Positions 1-7,269 of a stretch of 51,612 nucleotides of DNA are shown in pieces; the stretch's first letter is position 1, and each line of letters begins with the position of its first letter. This DNA is from Rhodospirillaceae bacterium (GTDB lineage: Bacteria; Pseudomonadota; Alphaproteobacteria; Bin65). The DNA lies in NCBI GenBank assembly GCA_011523655.1, contig WTGH01000008.1, positions 1-51,612 of the forward strand, given 5' to 3'. The position numbers and the translations under genes are program-made. A model generated the notes under the pieces. It had not been told where the DNA came from. It saw nothing but the letters and a program-made list of their open reading frames with translations, and ran no database searches.

Positions 1-224
1 GGGTTAGGGGGAGGGGTCCGCGGCCTGCGTCGCGGTGCCGGGTTCGGACATCGGCGCGGCGCCAGACGACTCCTCCCCTGGTCCCTCCCCAAGGGGAGGG
101 GAATTTAATTAGGCCCCTTTCGCAGAGGAAACCTGTGGAGATTGCGGGTGTTCCGGTAATGCCGCGAACGGGTCGTTTTGGCAGATTTTCTGCAAATCAG
201 GGGGCGCGCAGTCCAAATCGAGCC

Positions 225-300
225 CAGGTCAGGAAGACCGGCCAACCCGTTGTTTTTCCGGTCCATTTTCCGGAAACAAATGGGGAACGATCAGAAAAGA
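225..300. repeat. diverged direct repeat, copy A
   Basis: This 76-base stretch aligns without gaps to 468-543. By hand count 52 of 76 positions match, about 68 percent. The shared core includes GGCCAACC near the start and GAACGA near the end. A weaker third copy may lie around 164-210, where GTCGTTTT and ATTTTC patterns recur. The two clear copies are 243 bases apart, a multiple of three, so an old coding repeat cannot be excluded. A decayed intergenic repeat is more likely. Confidence 0.45.
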
Positions 301-467
301 CATCGAGGAATATGATCCTGCAAAAGATGAATTTGCGTCAAATCCGGCCTGACGCTCCGGGTCGCCGCCGGCCGGGAAAGCCATGCGGCACAAGGCTTTG
401 CCGGGATCGCCGCGGAGCCGCGGCCGGGCCGTTCCGGCATTTTTTTCAAATGATAGAACGGTCATTC

Positions 468-543
468 CAGATCAGGGAAGCGGGCCAACCTCCTGTTTCT
501 CTGCCCTATTTGCCGAAATCGAATATTGAACGACCGCACAAGA
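468..543. repeat. diverged direct repeat, copy B
   Basis: This is the second copy of the 76-base repeat at 225-300, about 68 percent identical and ungapped. Neither copy has terminal inverted repeats or a target-site duplication that I can see, so I do not call it a mobile element. Confidence 0.45.
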
Positions 544-610
544 ATGCTGGCAGGCGATCCGGCAGCGTCTCGGTTCGACTTGTGGCGCCGAACCGAGCCC
601 TTTCCTTCGC

Positions 611-743
611 CGTCATTTCGACCGGAGCGCCGGATTTATCCGGGGCGGGGCGGAGAAATCTTTTTCCGGCGGAGCAAGGTCCGAAGTATCAGACTGAAAA
701 GATTTCTCCACTGCGCGGTTGCGCCGCTCCGGTCGAAATGACG
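611..743. repeat. long inverted-repeat element (two nested stems)
   Basis: The outer arms CGTCATTTCGACCGGAGC (611-628) and its exact complement (726-743) are 18 bases long and perfect. Inner arms GGAGAAATCTTTT (652-664) and its complement (697-709) are 13 bases and also perfect. The whole can fold into one long hairpin with a GC-rich bulge. A third partial copy of the end, GGTCGAAATGAC, follows at 745-756. This has the look of a short non-coding palindromic element of the REP or MITE kind. No transposase is nearby. Confidence 0.8.
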
Positions 744-793
744 GGGTCGAAATGACTGACGGGGGATCGGCGCCTTACCGGAGCGCTGTCCAG

Positions 794-829
794 TGTCCGG
801 GCCAATGTTCGGGCCAATGTTCGGGATTG
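794..829. repeat. 12-bp tandem repeat, three units
   Basis: Three 12-base units lie in tandem: TGTCCGGGCCAA (794-805), TGTTCGGGCCAA (806-817) and TGTTCGGGATTG (818-829). The last unit runs into the predicted -35 element of modA. They could be binding sites for a repressor or a replication-slippage product. Confidence 0.6.
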
Positions 830-855
830 GGCGTTTCGGCATTCCTGCGTATAGA
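827..855 (+). promoter_or_regulatory. candidate modA promoter
   Basis: TTGGGC (827-832) and TATAGA (850-855) are spaced by 17 bases, a good fit to a housekeeping promoter. The predicted start point is about 862-863, at the ATG of modA itself, so the transcript would be nearly leaderless. I see no clear ModE-type palindrome, and the 12-base tandem repeat overlaps the -35. Confidence 0.5.
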
Positions 856-862
856 AAGCGGC

Positions 863-1651
863 ATGAAACTTGCGAGCGCCCTTATTGCGGTCCTTCTTCT
901 TCCCTTTGCAGCGCCGGCGCAGGCGAAGATCGGCGATAACGGCGTCATCTTCGCCGCCGCCAGCCTGAAGGCCCCGCTGGACCGCGCGGTCGAACGGCTG
1001 GTGACGCAACGCCGCTGCATCGCGCCGGACGGCACGATCCGCGTGTCCTATGCGTCGAGCGGCATCCTCGCCCGCCAGATCCGGTTCGGCGCGCCGGCCG
1101 ACCTGTTCGTCAGCGCCGATCCGCGCTGGCTCGACTATCTCGAACGCAACGGCCGGATCGATCCGGCGGCGCGGCGCACGCTGTTCACCAACCGTCTGGT
1201 CGCCGTCGCCCACGGCGCCGGCGGCAGTGCCGAGCGGCTTGCGCCCGGCACGGCGACGGCGCGCCGCCTGGGGCGGGAGCGTCTGGCCATCGGCGATCCG
1301 GGCCATGTGCCGGCGGGGCGCTATGCCAAGGCGGCGCTCCAATCCCTCGGCCTGTGGCAGCGGGCGCGGCGCAACATCGTGCTGGCCGCGAACGTGCGCG
1401 TCGTTGCGGCCTATGTCGTCCGCCGGGAAGCGGCATTGGGCATCGTCTACGAAACCGACGCGATCGCCGAGCCGCGCGTCCGCATCGCCGCGCGCATCCC
1501 GGCAGCCGCCCATCCGCCGATCCGCTACGACGCTGCAATCGTCGAAGGCGGCGACTCAAAGTGTGCCCGGCGCTGGCTCGAGGCGCTGCACAGCCCGGCC
1601 TACCGCAAGATTTTCGCCGATGCCGGCTATGGCATGCCGAAGAAGCGCTAG
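863..1651 (+). CDS. modA: molybdate ABC transporter substrate-binding protein ModA
   Basis: ModA is the periplasmic protein that binds molybdate and hands it to the ModBC channel. The product is 262 residues, usual for the family. It begins with a signal peptide of about 21 residues ending in PAQA before KIG. The mature protein opens with the family pattern IFAAASLK, where the serine region contacts the oxyanion, and later has ASSGILARQIRFGAPADLF, another ligand-binding segment. I chose ATG 863 because it begins the signal peptide. Longer starts would add an unrelated stretch read from the repeats upstream. The gene is first of modABC, with modB 12 bases downstream. ModA and tungstate binders of this class overlap in specificity, so molybdate is the likely but not the only substrate. 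Confidence 0.9.
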   Translation: MKLASALIAVLLLPFAAPAQAKIGDNGVIFAAASLKAPLDRAVERLVTQRRCIAPDGTIRVSYASSGILARQIRFGAPADLFVSADPRWLDYLERNGRIDPAARRTLFTNRLVAVAHGAGGSAERLAPGTATARRLGRERLAIGDPGHVPAGRYAKAALQSLGLWQRARRNIVLAANVRVVAAYVVRREAALGIVYETDAIAEPRVRIAARIPAAAHPPIRYDAAIVEGGDSKCARRWLEALHSPAYRKIFADAGYGMPKKR

Positions 1652-1663
1652 GACCGCGCGCCG

Positions 1664-2371
1664 ATGTTGAGCGAAGCGGAAACCGACGCGCTGCTGCTCA
1701 GCCTGAAGGTCTCCTTCTGGAGCCTGCTGATCGCCCTGCCGGTTGCCGTCGCGCTCGGCTGGGTACTGGCGCGCAAGGAGTTCCGCGGCAAGCTGCTCGT
1801 CAACGCCTTCATTACCCTGCCCCTGGTCCTGCCACCGGTCGTGACCGGTTTCGTGCTGCTGATCCTGTTCGGCAGCCAGGGCTGGATCGGCGGCTGGCTC
1901 AAGGACTGGTTCGGCATCGAGATCGCCTTTCGCTGGACCGGGGCCGCCGTGGCGGCCGGCGTCATGGCCTTTCCGCTGATCGTGCGGCCGATCCGCCTCT
2001 CGTTCGAGGCCGTCGACCCGCGTCTGGAGCAGGCCGCCGCGACGCTGGGCGCCGGGCGCTGGCGGCGCTTCGCCACGATCGCCCTGCCGCTTGCCATGCC
2101 CGGCGTGCTGGCCGGCGCCGTGCTCGGCTTCGCCAAGGCGCTGGGCGAATTCGGCGCCACCATCACCCTGGTTTCGAACATCCCGGGCGAAACGCAGACC
2201 CTCTCGCTCGCGGTCTACGCGCTGCTCCAGGTGCCGGGCGAGGAAAGCGCCGTATTCCGCCTGACCCTGATCGCCATCGCCATTTCGGTTCTCGCCGTCG
2301 TGGCGTCGGAAATCCTGGCCCGGCGAGCGCGCCGCGGCCTGACCGCCGAAGAGCGAACCGGCGATGCTTGA
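1664..2371 (+). CDS. modB: molybdate ABC transporter permease ModB
   Basis: ModB is the inner-membrane channel of the molybdate importer. The 235 residues hold five to six hydrophobic spans. The cytoplasmic EAA loop that docks on the ATPase is visible as EQAAATLGAGRWRRF followed by LPLAMPG, about two thirds along. The start at ATG 1664 leaves a 12-base gap after modA. The 3' end overlaps the modC start by 8 bases, which points to translational coupling. All of this fits a standard single-permease importer. Confidence 0.92.
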   Translation: MLSEAETDALLLSLKVSFWSLLIALPVAVALGWVLARKEFRGKLLVNAFITLPLVLPPVVTGFVLLILFGSQGWIGGWLKDWFGIEIAFRWTGAAVAAGVMAFPLIVRPIRLSFEAVDPRLEQAAATLGAGRWRRFATIALPLAMPGVLAGAVLGFAKALGEFGATITLVSNIPGETQTLSLAVYALLQVPGEESAVFRLTLIAIAISVLAVVASEILARRARRGLTAEERTGDA

Positions 2372-3473
2372 CGTCGACGTCAGAAAGCGGCTCGGCGAAA
2401 CCGCGCTCGGCATACGGTTCGAAAGCGCCGGCGGCGTGACGGCCCTGTTCGGCCGGTCCGGAGCCGGCAAGACCAGCACGGTCCAGATGATCGCCGGGCT
2501 CATGACGCCGGATGCCGGGCGGATCGCGCTGGGCGGCCGTATCCTGTTCGACAGCGCAGACGGCATCGATATCGCGACGCCGCAGCGCCGGGTCGGCGTC
2601 GTGTTCCAGGAAGGCCGCCTGTTCCCGCACCTGTCCGTGCGCCGCAACCTGCTCTACGCGAAAGCGGCCGGGCGCAACGGCCGGTTCAGCGGCGTCGTCG
2701 GCATGCTGGGCCTCGATGCGCTTCTGGAACGGAAGCCGGCGACCCTTTCGGGCGGCGAACAGCAGCGCGTGGCGATCGGCCGGGCCCTGTTGTCCGAGCC
2801 CGACATCCTGCTGATGGACGAACCCCTGGCGTCGCTCGACGCCGCCCGGAAGGCGGAAATCCTGCCCTATATCGAGCGGCTGCGCGACGAGGCCGGCCTG
2901 CCCGTCGTCTATGTCAGCCACCAGATCGATGAGGTGGCGCGCCTTGCCGACCGGGTGGTCCTGCTCTCGGACGGATCGGTCGCGGCCACCGGCTCGGTCG
3001 ACGAGGTCTTCACCCGCCCGGAGCTGATGCCGCTGACTGGCCGGTTCCAGGCCGGCGCCGTGCTGGCCGCCCGCGTCGCCGAACAGGATGTCGCCGGCGC
3101 GATGAGCCGGCTCGCCATTCCCGGCGGCAGCCTGTGGGTGCCCTCCGTGCCCCTGCCGGTGGGCAGCGCGATCCGGGTGCGGATCCGGGCGCGGGACGTC
3201 TCTGTCGCCCTGGAGAAGCCGAAGCGCGTCAGCATCCGCAACATCCTGCCGGGGACAGTCCGGTCGGTGACGGAATCCGACGGGCCGTTCCGGACCGTGG
3301 CGATTTCCATCGCCGGCGAGACGGGGGAAAGCCGCATCGCCGCCACGGTGACCGCCAACGCGGTTCGCGATCTGGAACTTGCGCCGGGCGTGGACGTCTT
3401 CGCGCTGATCAAGTCGGTGGCGATGGACCGGCGCAGCATGGCGCTGCCGCCGCGCGACGAGATCGTGACATGA
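2364..3473 (+). CDS. modC: molybdate ABC transporter ATP-binding protein ModC
   Basis: ModC powers the importer. The 369 residues carry Walker A GRSGAGKTS (30-38), the signature LSGGE (128-132) and Walker B ILLMDEP (148-154), with the switch histidine in YVSHQ. The C-terminal third, from about residue 290, has the length and pattern of the molybdate-sensing TOBE/Mop domain that can throttle transport when molybdate is high. It overlaps modB by 8 bases and is the last gene of the operon. Confidence 0.92.
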   Translation: MLDVDVRKRLGETALGIRFESAGGVTALFGRSGAGKTSTVQMIAGLMTPDAGRIALGGRILFDSADGIDIATPQRRVGVVFQEGRLFPHLSVRRNLLYAKAAGRNGRFSGVVGMLGLDALLERKPATLSGGEQQRVAIGRALLSEPDILLMDEPLASLDAARKAEILPYIERLRDEAGLPVVYVSHQIDEVARLADRVVLLSDGSVAATGSVDEVFTRPELMPLTGRFQAGAVLAARVAEQDVAGAMSRLAIPGGSLWVPSVPLPVGSAIRVRIRARDVSVALEKPKRVSIRNILPGTVRSVTESDGPFRTVAISIAGETGESRIAATVTANAVRDLELAPGVDVFALIKSVAMDRRSMALPPRDEIVT

Positions 3474-3572
3474 CCGGGTTCGCGCCCGGCGCGGCGACTC
3501 GGCGTTTGCCGTGCGGCGGCGGCGCGCCCATGTAACCAGCCATTGAAAGTCGGGGCGGCAGGAGGCATCGCC

Positions 3573-3857
3573 ATGCAGGCCAACAACAAGCTGATCGACG
3601 ATTTCGCCCGGGTCACGACGGGTATGCTGGGCGTCGCCGCCGGCGTTCGCTCGGAAGCGGAGGCGATGGTCAAGGCCCGGCTCCAGGGATTGCTGGCCGA
3701 TATGGACCTCGTGACCCGCGAGGAGTTCGACGTCGCCCGGGACATGGCGGCAAAGGCGCGCGACGGGCAGGAGGCCCTCGAAGCGCGGTTGACCGAACTC
3801 CAGCAGCGCCTGGAAAAGCTCGAAAAACCGGCGCGCGGCCGCCGCAAGGGCGCCTGA
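3573..3857 (+). CDS. ubiK: UbiK/YqiC-type accessory factor (BMFP family)
   Basis: This small protein (94 residues) matches the BMFP/UbiK family. In Escherichia coli UbiK binds the lipid-handling protein UbiJ and assists ubiquinone synthesis. Family members are often annotated as accessory factors. The N-terminal half has the family pattern NKLIDDFARV and EAEAMVKARLQ. The C-terminal part (about 55-85) is a charged coiled coil rich in leucine, ending in a basic GRRKGA tail. The start at ATG 3573 has AGGAGG at 3560-3565. Other ubiquinone genes are not in the window, so the role rests on family resemblance. Confidence 0.75.
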   Translation: MQANNKLIDDFARVTTGMLGVAAGVRSEAEAMVKARLQGLLADMDLVTREEFDVARDMAAKARDGQEALEARLTELQQRLEKLEKPARGRRKGA

Positions 3858-3865
3858 TCGACCGC

Positions 3866-3898
3866 AAAAATCTGTACGCCGAAACACCGGCAATTTTT
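3866..3898 (+). terminator. candidate terminator after ubiK
   Basis: GCCG (3878-3881) and CGGC (3888-3891) enclose a six-base loop and are followed by AATTTTT. The A-run at 3866-3870 can pair with the T-run, so the hairpin would work in both directions. The GC stem is short, so the call is moderate. Confidence 0.4.
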
Positions 3899-3967
3899 CC
3901 GCGACGCCGCCGGGCGCAATGTCGATACGGGAGCGCCGCAACGGGCGGCAAACCGCGAATCAATATC

Positions 3968-3996
3968 TTGTGCAAAACCTGATTTGCACTAATAAA
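3968..3996 (+). promoter_or_regulatory. candidate promoter and operator upstream of the YbjN gene
   Basis: GTGCAAA (3970-3976) and TTTGCAC (3983-3989) make a perfect 7-base inverted repeat with a 6-base spacer, the geometry of a dimeric repressor site. It covers the gap between a possible -35 TTGTGC (3968-3973) and -10 TAATAA (3990-3995), spaced 16 bases. A protein bound there would block transcription. I cannot name the regulator. Confidence 0.45.
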
Positions 3997-4020
3997 TCTT
4001 GTTGCGAGAAAATACGTACG

Positions 4021-4070
4021 GTGGCAGGCTCCACATCTGGTGGTATGCGGCCGTTCCAATACCACAAGAT
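4021..4070 (+). other. tandem hairpins in the YbjN-gene leader
   Basis: Two hairpins follow each other. GTGG (4021-4024) pairs with CCAC (4031-4034). Then the arms at 4035-4046 (ATCT, one mismatch, GTGGTAT) pair with 4059-4070 (ATACCAC, one mismatch, AGAT), 11 of 12 positions, around a 12-base loop. If transcription starts near 4003, both lie in a leader of about 180 nt. They could be a regulatory RNA structure or a second operator. Confidence 0.45.
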
Positions 4071-4180
4071 ATAAGGTTAGCGATCGGTCGCGCGCGCAGT
4101 ATCGCCGGCCGCGGCGGGCGGTGCCCCGCGTTCACGCTCCGGCTCCCCTCTTTCCGGGAGCCGCTACAGGAGAGCGACTC

Positions 4181-4681
4181 ATGTCTGGCATCGCGCTCGA
4201 TACCTGGACAACGCCCAACCCCCTGGACACGCTGGAAGAAATCGTCGCTGCGAACGAGTGGTCGTTCGAGCGCAGCAGCGACGATGAAATGGCCGTTGAG
4301 TATCCGGGCCATTGGTGCGGCTACCACATGCATTTCGTGTGGAGCGAAGATCTGAACGCCATTCATCTTTCCTGTTTCATGGACATGCGAATTCCAAAAA
4401 AGAAACTGATCGATATTTCCCAGTTGCTGCTGAAGATAAACAACAAGCTCTGGCTGGGCACTTTCGTCGTCCCGGAAGAAGACTCGAACCCGGTCTTCCG
4501 GCACACGGTGTTGCTGCGCGGCCACCAGGGCGCCAGCGTCGAACAGCTTGAAGACCTAGTTGACATCGCACTGTCCGAGTGCGAGCGATTCTATCCCGCC
4601 TTCCAGTTCGTCACATGGGGCGGCAAGACGGCCAACGAGGCGGTGACCGCTTCCCTGCTGGACACAGTTGGGGAAGCGTAG
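4181..4681 (+). CDS. YbjN domain-containing protein
   Basis: This cytosolic protein of 166 residues matches the YbjN fold, which resembles type III secretion chaperones. In Escherichia coli YbjN affects stress responses and motility, but the biochemical role is unsettled. The N-terminal part (TPNPLDTLEEIVAANEW) and the core DMRIPKKKLIDISQLLLKIN are typical of the alphaproteobacterial form that sits beside proC. The start at ATG 4181 follows ACAGGAGAG. proC begins 27 bases after the stop, and the two probably share a transcript. The upstream region of 323 bases is unusually structured. Confidence 0.85.
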   Translation: MSGIALDTWTTPNPLDTLEEIVAANEWSFERSSDDEMAVEYPGHWCGYHMHFVWSEDLNAIHLSCFMDMRIPKKKLIDISQLLLKINNKLWLGTFVVPEEDSNPVFRHTVLLRGHQGASVEQLEDLVDIALSECERFYPAFQFVTWGGKTANEAVTASLLDTVGEA

Positions 4682-4708
4682 GGGCGGAGAGGCATAAGGG
4701 GCGAAATC

Positions 4709-5533
4709 ATGGACCTTGCCGCAGCGCGCCTGTTGCTGGTCGGCTGCGGGAATATGGGCAGCGCCCTGGCGCGCGGCTGGCTCGCGGCCGGTGCGCGCGC
4801 CGGTAACATCGTCGCCGTGGAGCCCGCGCCGGAAGCCGCGGCAGCTTTCGCCGAAGGCCCGGGCCCCGTTTTCGTCCGCAGCGTGGCGAAAACGCCTTCG
4901 GGGTTCCGCCCGGACGTCATCCTGTTTGCCGTCAAGCCGCAGGTGATGGACGCCGTGGTCCCGGATTATCGGCCCTATGCCGGTTCGGGCGCGGTGTTTC
5001 TTTCCATCGCGGCCGGGACGCCGATCCGCTTCTTCGAAGCGATGCTGGGGCGCGATGCGCCGGTCGTCCGGTCCATGCCGAACACGCCGGCGGCCGTCGG
5101 GCGCGGCGTGACCGCGGCGATCTGCAACGCCAATGTGCCGCCGGACGGCCGCGCCCTGTGCGAAGCCCTGCTGGGCGCCGTGGGCGCGGTGGTCTGGGTA
5201 ACGGACGAAGCGGAGATCGACGCCGTCACCGCCGTATCCGGCAGCGGGCCGGCCTATGTTTTTCATCTGGTCGAGGCCATGACCGACGCCGGCATCGCCG
5301 AGGGCCTTTCGCCGGAAGCGGCCGGTGCGCTGGCGCGGGCGACCGTGGCCGGAGCCGGCGAGCTGCTGTACCGCGCACCGGAGGATGCCGCCACCCTGCG
5401 CCGCAACGTCACCAGCCCCGGCGGCACCACCGAGGCGGCGCTGAAGGTCCTGATGGCGGACGACGGGCTCGGCGCCCTGATGCAGAAGGCCATCGCCGCT
5501 GCGGCCCGCCGCTCGCGGGAACTGGGCGGATGA
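4709..5533 (+). CDS. proC: pyrroline-5-carboxylate reductase ProC
   Basis: ProC reduces pyrroline-5-carboxylate to proline with NAD(P)H, the last step of proline synthesis in the cytosol. The 274 residues are the normal length. The nucleotide-binding loop GCGNMG is at residues 12-17. The C-terminal signature appears as AVSGSGPAYVFHLVEAM and RNVTSPGGTTEAAL. The last four bases overlap the xseA start in ATGA form, so xseA is probably translated by coupling. Confidence 0.95.
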   Translation: MDLAAARLLLVGCGNMGSALARGWLAAGARAGNIVAVEPAPEAAAAFAEGPGPVFVRSVAKTPSGFRPDVILFAVKPQVMDAVVPDYRPYAGSGAVFLSIAAGTPIRFFEAMLGRDAPVVRSMPNTPAAVGRGVTAAICNANVPPDGRALCEALLGAVGAVVWVTDEAEIDAVTAVSGSGPAYVFHLVEAMTDAGIAEGLSPEAAGALARATVAGAGELLYRAPEDAATLRRNVTSPGGTTEAALKVLMADDGLGALMQKAIAAAARRSRELGG

Positions 5534-6999
5534 GCGTCTTCGAGGACAGGCCGGAGACCGGCGCCGGTCACAATATCCCGGTCGCCACGGTCTCGGAACT
5601 GTCCGCGGCGCTCAAGCGGGTGGTCGAAGGCGAATTCAGCCGCGTCCGGGTGCGGGGAGAAATCTCCGGTTTCAAGCGGGCCGGATCGGGCCATCTCTAC
5701 ATGGCCCTGAAGGACGACAGCGCCGTCCTCGACGCCGTGTGCTGGCGCGGCGCGGCCGGCCGCCTGGCGGTCGAGCCGGAAGACGGCCTCGAGGTCATCG
5801 CGACCGGCAAGCTGACCACATACGCCGGCCGCTCGAAATACCAGATCGTCATCGAGGCGCTGGAGGCTGCCGGCGAGGGCGCGCTTCTGAAGCTGCTCGA
5901 GGAGCGCCGGCGCAAGCTGGCGGCCGAGGGGCTGTTCGACGAGAGCCGGAAGAAGCCGCTGCCCTTCCTGCCGGCCGTCATCGGCGTCGTGACGTCACCC
6001 ACAGGCGCCGTGATCCGGGACATCCTTCACCGCCTGGAGGACCGGCTCCCGCGCCGCGTCCTGCTCTGGCCGGTGCGGGTGCAGGGCGATCGGGCGGCCG
6101 GGGAGGTCGCTGGAGCGATCGAGGGCTTCAATGCGATCCGGGGCGATTCCGGAGTTCCGCGGCCCGATCTGCTCATCGTCGCGCGGGGCGGCGGATCGAT
6201 CGAGGATCTGTGGCCGTTCAACGAGGAGAGTGTCGTCCGGGCGGCGGCAGCCTCGGACATTCCGCTGGTCAGCGCGGTCGGCCACGAGACCGACACGACG
6301 CTGATCGACCATGCCGCGGACCGCCGCGCACCAACGCCGACCGCAGCGGCGGAAATGGCCGTGCCGGTGCGCAGCGAACTGGTTGCCCAGATCCTGGACG
6401 ACGGCCGGCGGCTGGTGTCGGCGATGGGGCGGCTGCGCGAGGAGTACCGCCTGCGCCTGGAGTCCACCGGCCGCGGCTTGCCGGACCCCCAGTCGCTTCT
6501 CGACGCGAGGGCCCAGCAACTGGACGACCGGGCCGAGCGTCTCGGACTCGGCCTGCGCAGCCTGGTCCGGGAGAAGCGGTCTGCGGCCGACCGGCTCGCG
6601 GCCGGCATCCGGCCTGCCGCCCTCGTCCAGCTCGTCAACCGCCGGCGCGACCGGACGGACGATCTCGGCGCCCGTTTGCGGCCGCAGATGCAGCGGCGCC
6701 TCGACGCAATGCACGAACGCCTGAAGCACCGGGCCGACCTGCTTGAATCCTATTCCTACGGCCGGGTCCTGGATCGCGGCTTTGCGCTGGTCCGCGATGC
6801 GGGCGGACGGCCGGTCACCGACAGTGCAGCGGCGCAGCGCGCCGGCCGCGTGACGCTCCGCTTCGGCGACGGCAGCGTCCCCGCGCTCATCGATCCGCCC
6901 TCAATCGAAAGGACGGGCGGCGGAAAATCCGCCGCGGCCAGGAAGCCGGCCCGCAACACCAAGCCGCCGGCCGACGGCGAGCAGGGATCTTTGTTGTAG
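5530..6999 (+). CDS. xseA: exodeoxyribonuclease VII large subunit XseA
   Basis: XseA is the catalytic subunit of the nuclease that degrades single-stranded DNA from both ends. The product is 489 residues. The N-terminal OB fold (about 25-120) is followed by the nuclease domain with VARGGGSIEDLWPFNEE and SAVGHETDTTLIDHAADRR. A long helical region and a basic tail follow, typical of the family. The ATG lies in the proC stop (ATGA). The small subunit XseB is not in this window, as is usual when the two are encoded apart. Confidence 0.93.
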   Translation: MSVFEDRPETGAGHNIPVATVSELSAALKRVVEGEFSRVRVRGEISGFKRAGSGHLYMALKDDSAVLDAVCWRGAAGRLAVEPEDGLEVIATGKLTTYAGRSKYQIVIEALEAAGEGALLKLLEERRRKLAAEGLFDESRKKPLPFLPAVIGVVTSPTGAVIRDILHRLEDRLPRRVLLWPVRVQGDRAAGEVAGAIEGFNAIRGDSGVPRPDLLIVARGGGSIEDLWPFNEESVVRAAAASDIPLVSAVGHETDTTLIDHAADRRAPTPTAAAEMAVPVRSELVAQILDDGRRLVSAMGRLREEYRLRLESTGRGLPDPQSLLDARAQQLDDRAERLGLGLRSLVREKRSAADRLAAGIRPAALVQLVNRRRDRTDDLGARLRPQMQRRLDAMHERLKHRADLLESYSYGRVLDRGFALVRDAGGRPVTDSAAAQRAGRVTLRFGDGSVPALIDPPSIERTGGGKSAAARKPARNTKPPADGEQGSLL

Positions 7000-7194
7000 A
7001 GGCCGCATCGGCCGGGGCGGAGCCGCCCCTTGCTGCGATACGGCGTTGACGGTACGCCCGACCGGACCGGCCCCGACCTGCCTGTTCCGGCGTCGGAGCT
7101 TTACTCGACGATGGCCGTCCCCGGCTTGAAATTCGGGATGCTGGAGCGAAGTCTGCCAATAAATGCTACCGATACGGTATTAACGGGCCTGTGG

Positions 7195-7230
7195 CCTCGA
7201 CGGGACCCTGTGTGATAGGCCGCGTCGAGG
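7195..7230 (+). promoter_or_regulatory. hairpin in the uppP upstream region
   Basis: CCTCGACG (7195-7202) and CGTCGAGG (7223-7230) form a perfect 8-base stem around a 20-base loop, 39 bases before the uppP start. Just upstream ACCG (7168-7171) and CGGT (7175-7178) form a small palindrome touching a -10-like TATTAA (7178-7183). The hairpin may be a leader structure of uppP or a terminator of xseA; there is no T-run. The rest of the 270-base gap shows nothing else. Confidence 0.35.
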
Positions 7231-7269
7231 GGTCTGCCGTCGCCTGGGAAAGGCATTGGAGAAGAAAGC

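Larger units (their letters stand above)
1..610. other. gene-free left end with repeats
   Basis: I see no convincing gene here. Open frames cross the stretch, but they lack a ribosome binding site and resemble no family I know. Near the left edge, CCCTCCCC at 83-90 and GGGGAGGG at 93-100 form a short hairpin followed by an AT-rich tail, which could be a terminator or part of a dispersed GC-rich repeat cut by the window edge. Two diverged direct repeats (225-300 and 468-543) fill much of the rest and are listed separately. Confidence 0.5.

Noticed and set aside
135..755. Possible 206-codon gene at the left end.
   Set aside because: It has no ribosome site, runs into the palindromic element and resembles no protein family I know. 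The direct repeats explain its apparent internal similarity.
7014..7029. GGGGCGG-AG-CCGCCCC as a terminator after xseA.
   Set aside because: The loop is too small for the full stem and there is no T-run after it.
7030..7215. A 61-codon open frame between xseA and uppP.
   Set aside because: It has a weak start, ends in the uppP upstream hairpin region and shows no domain or hydrophobic segment.
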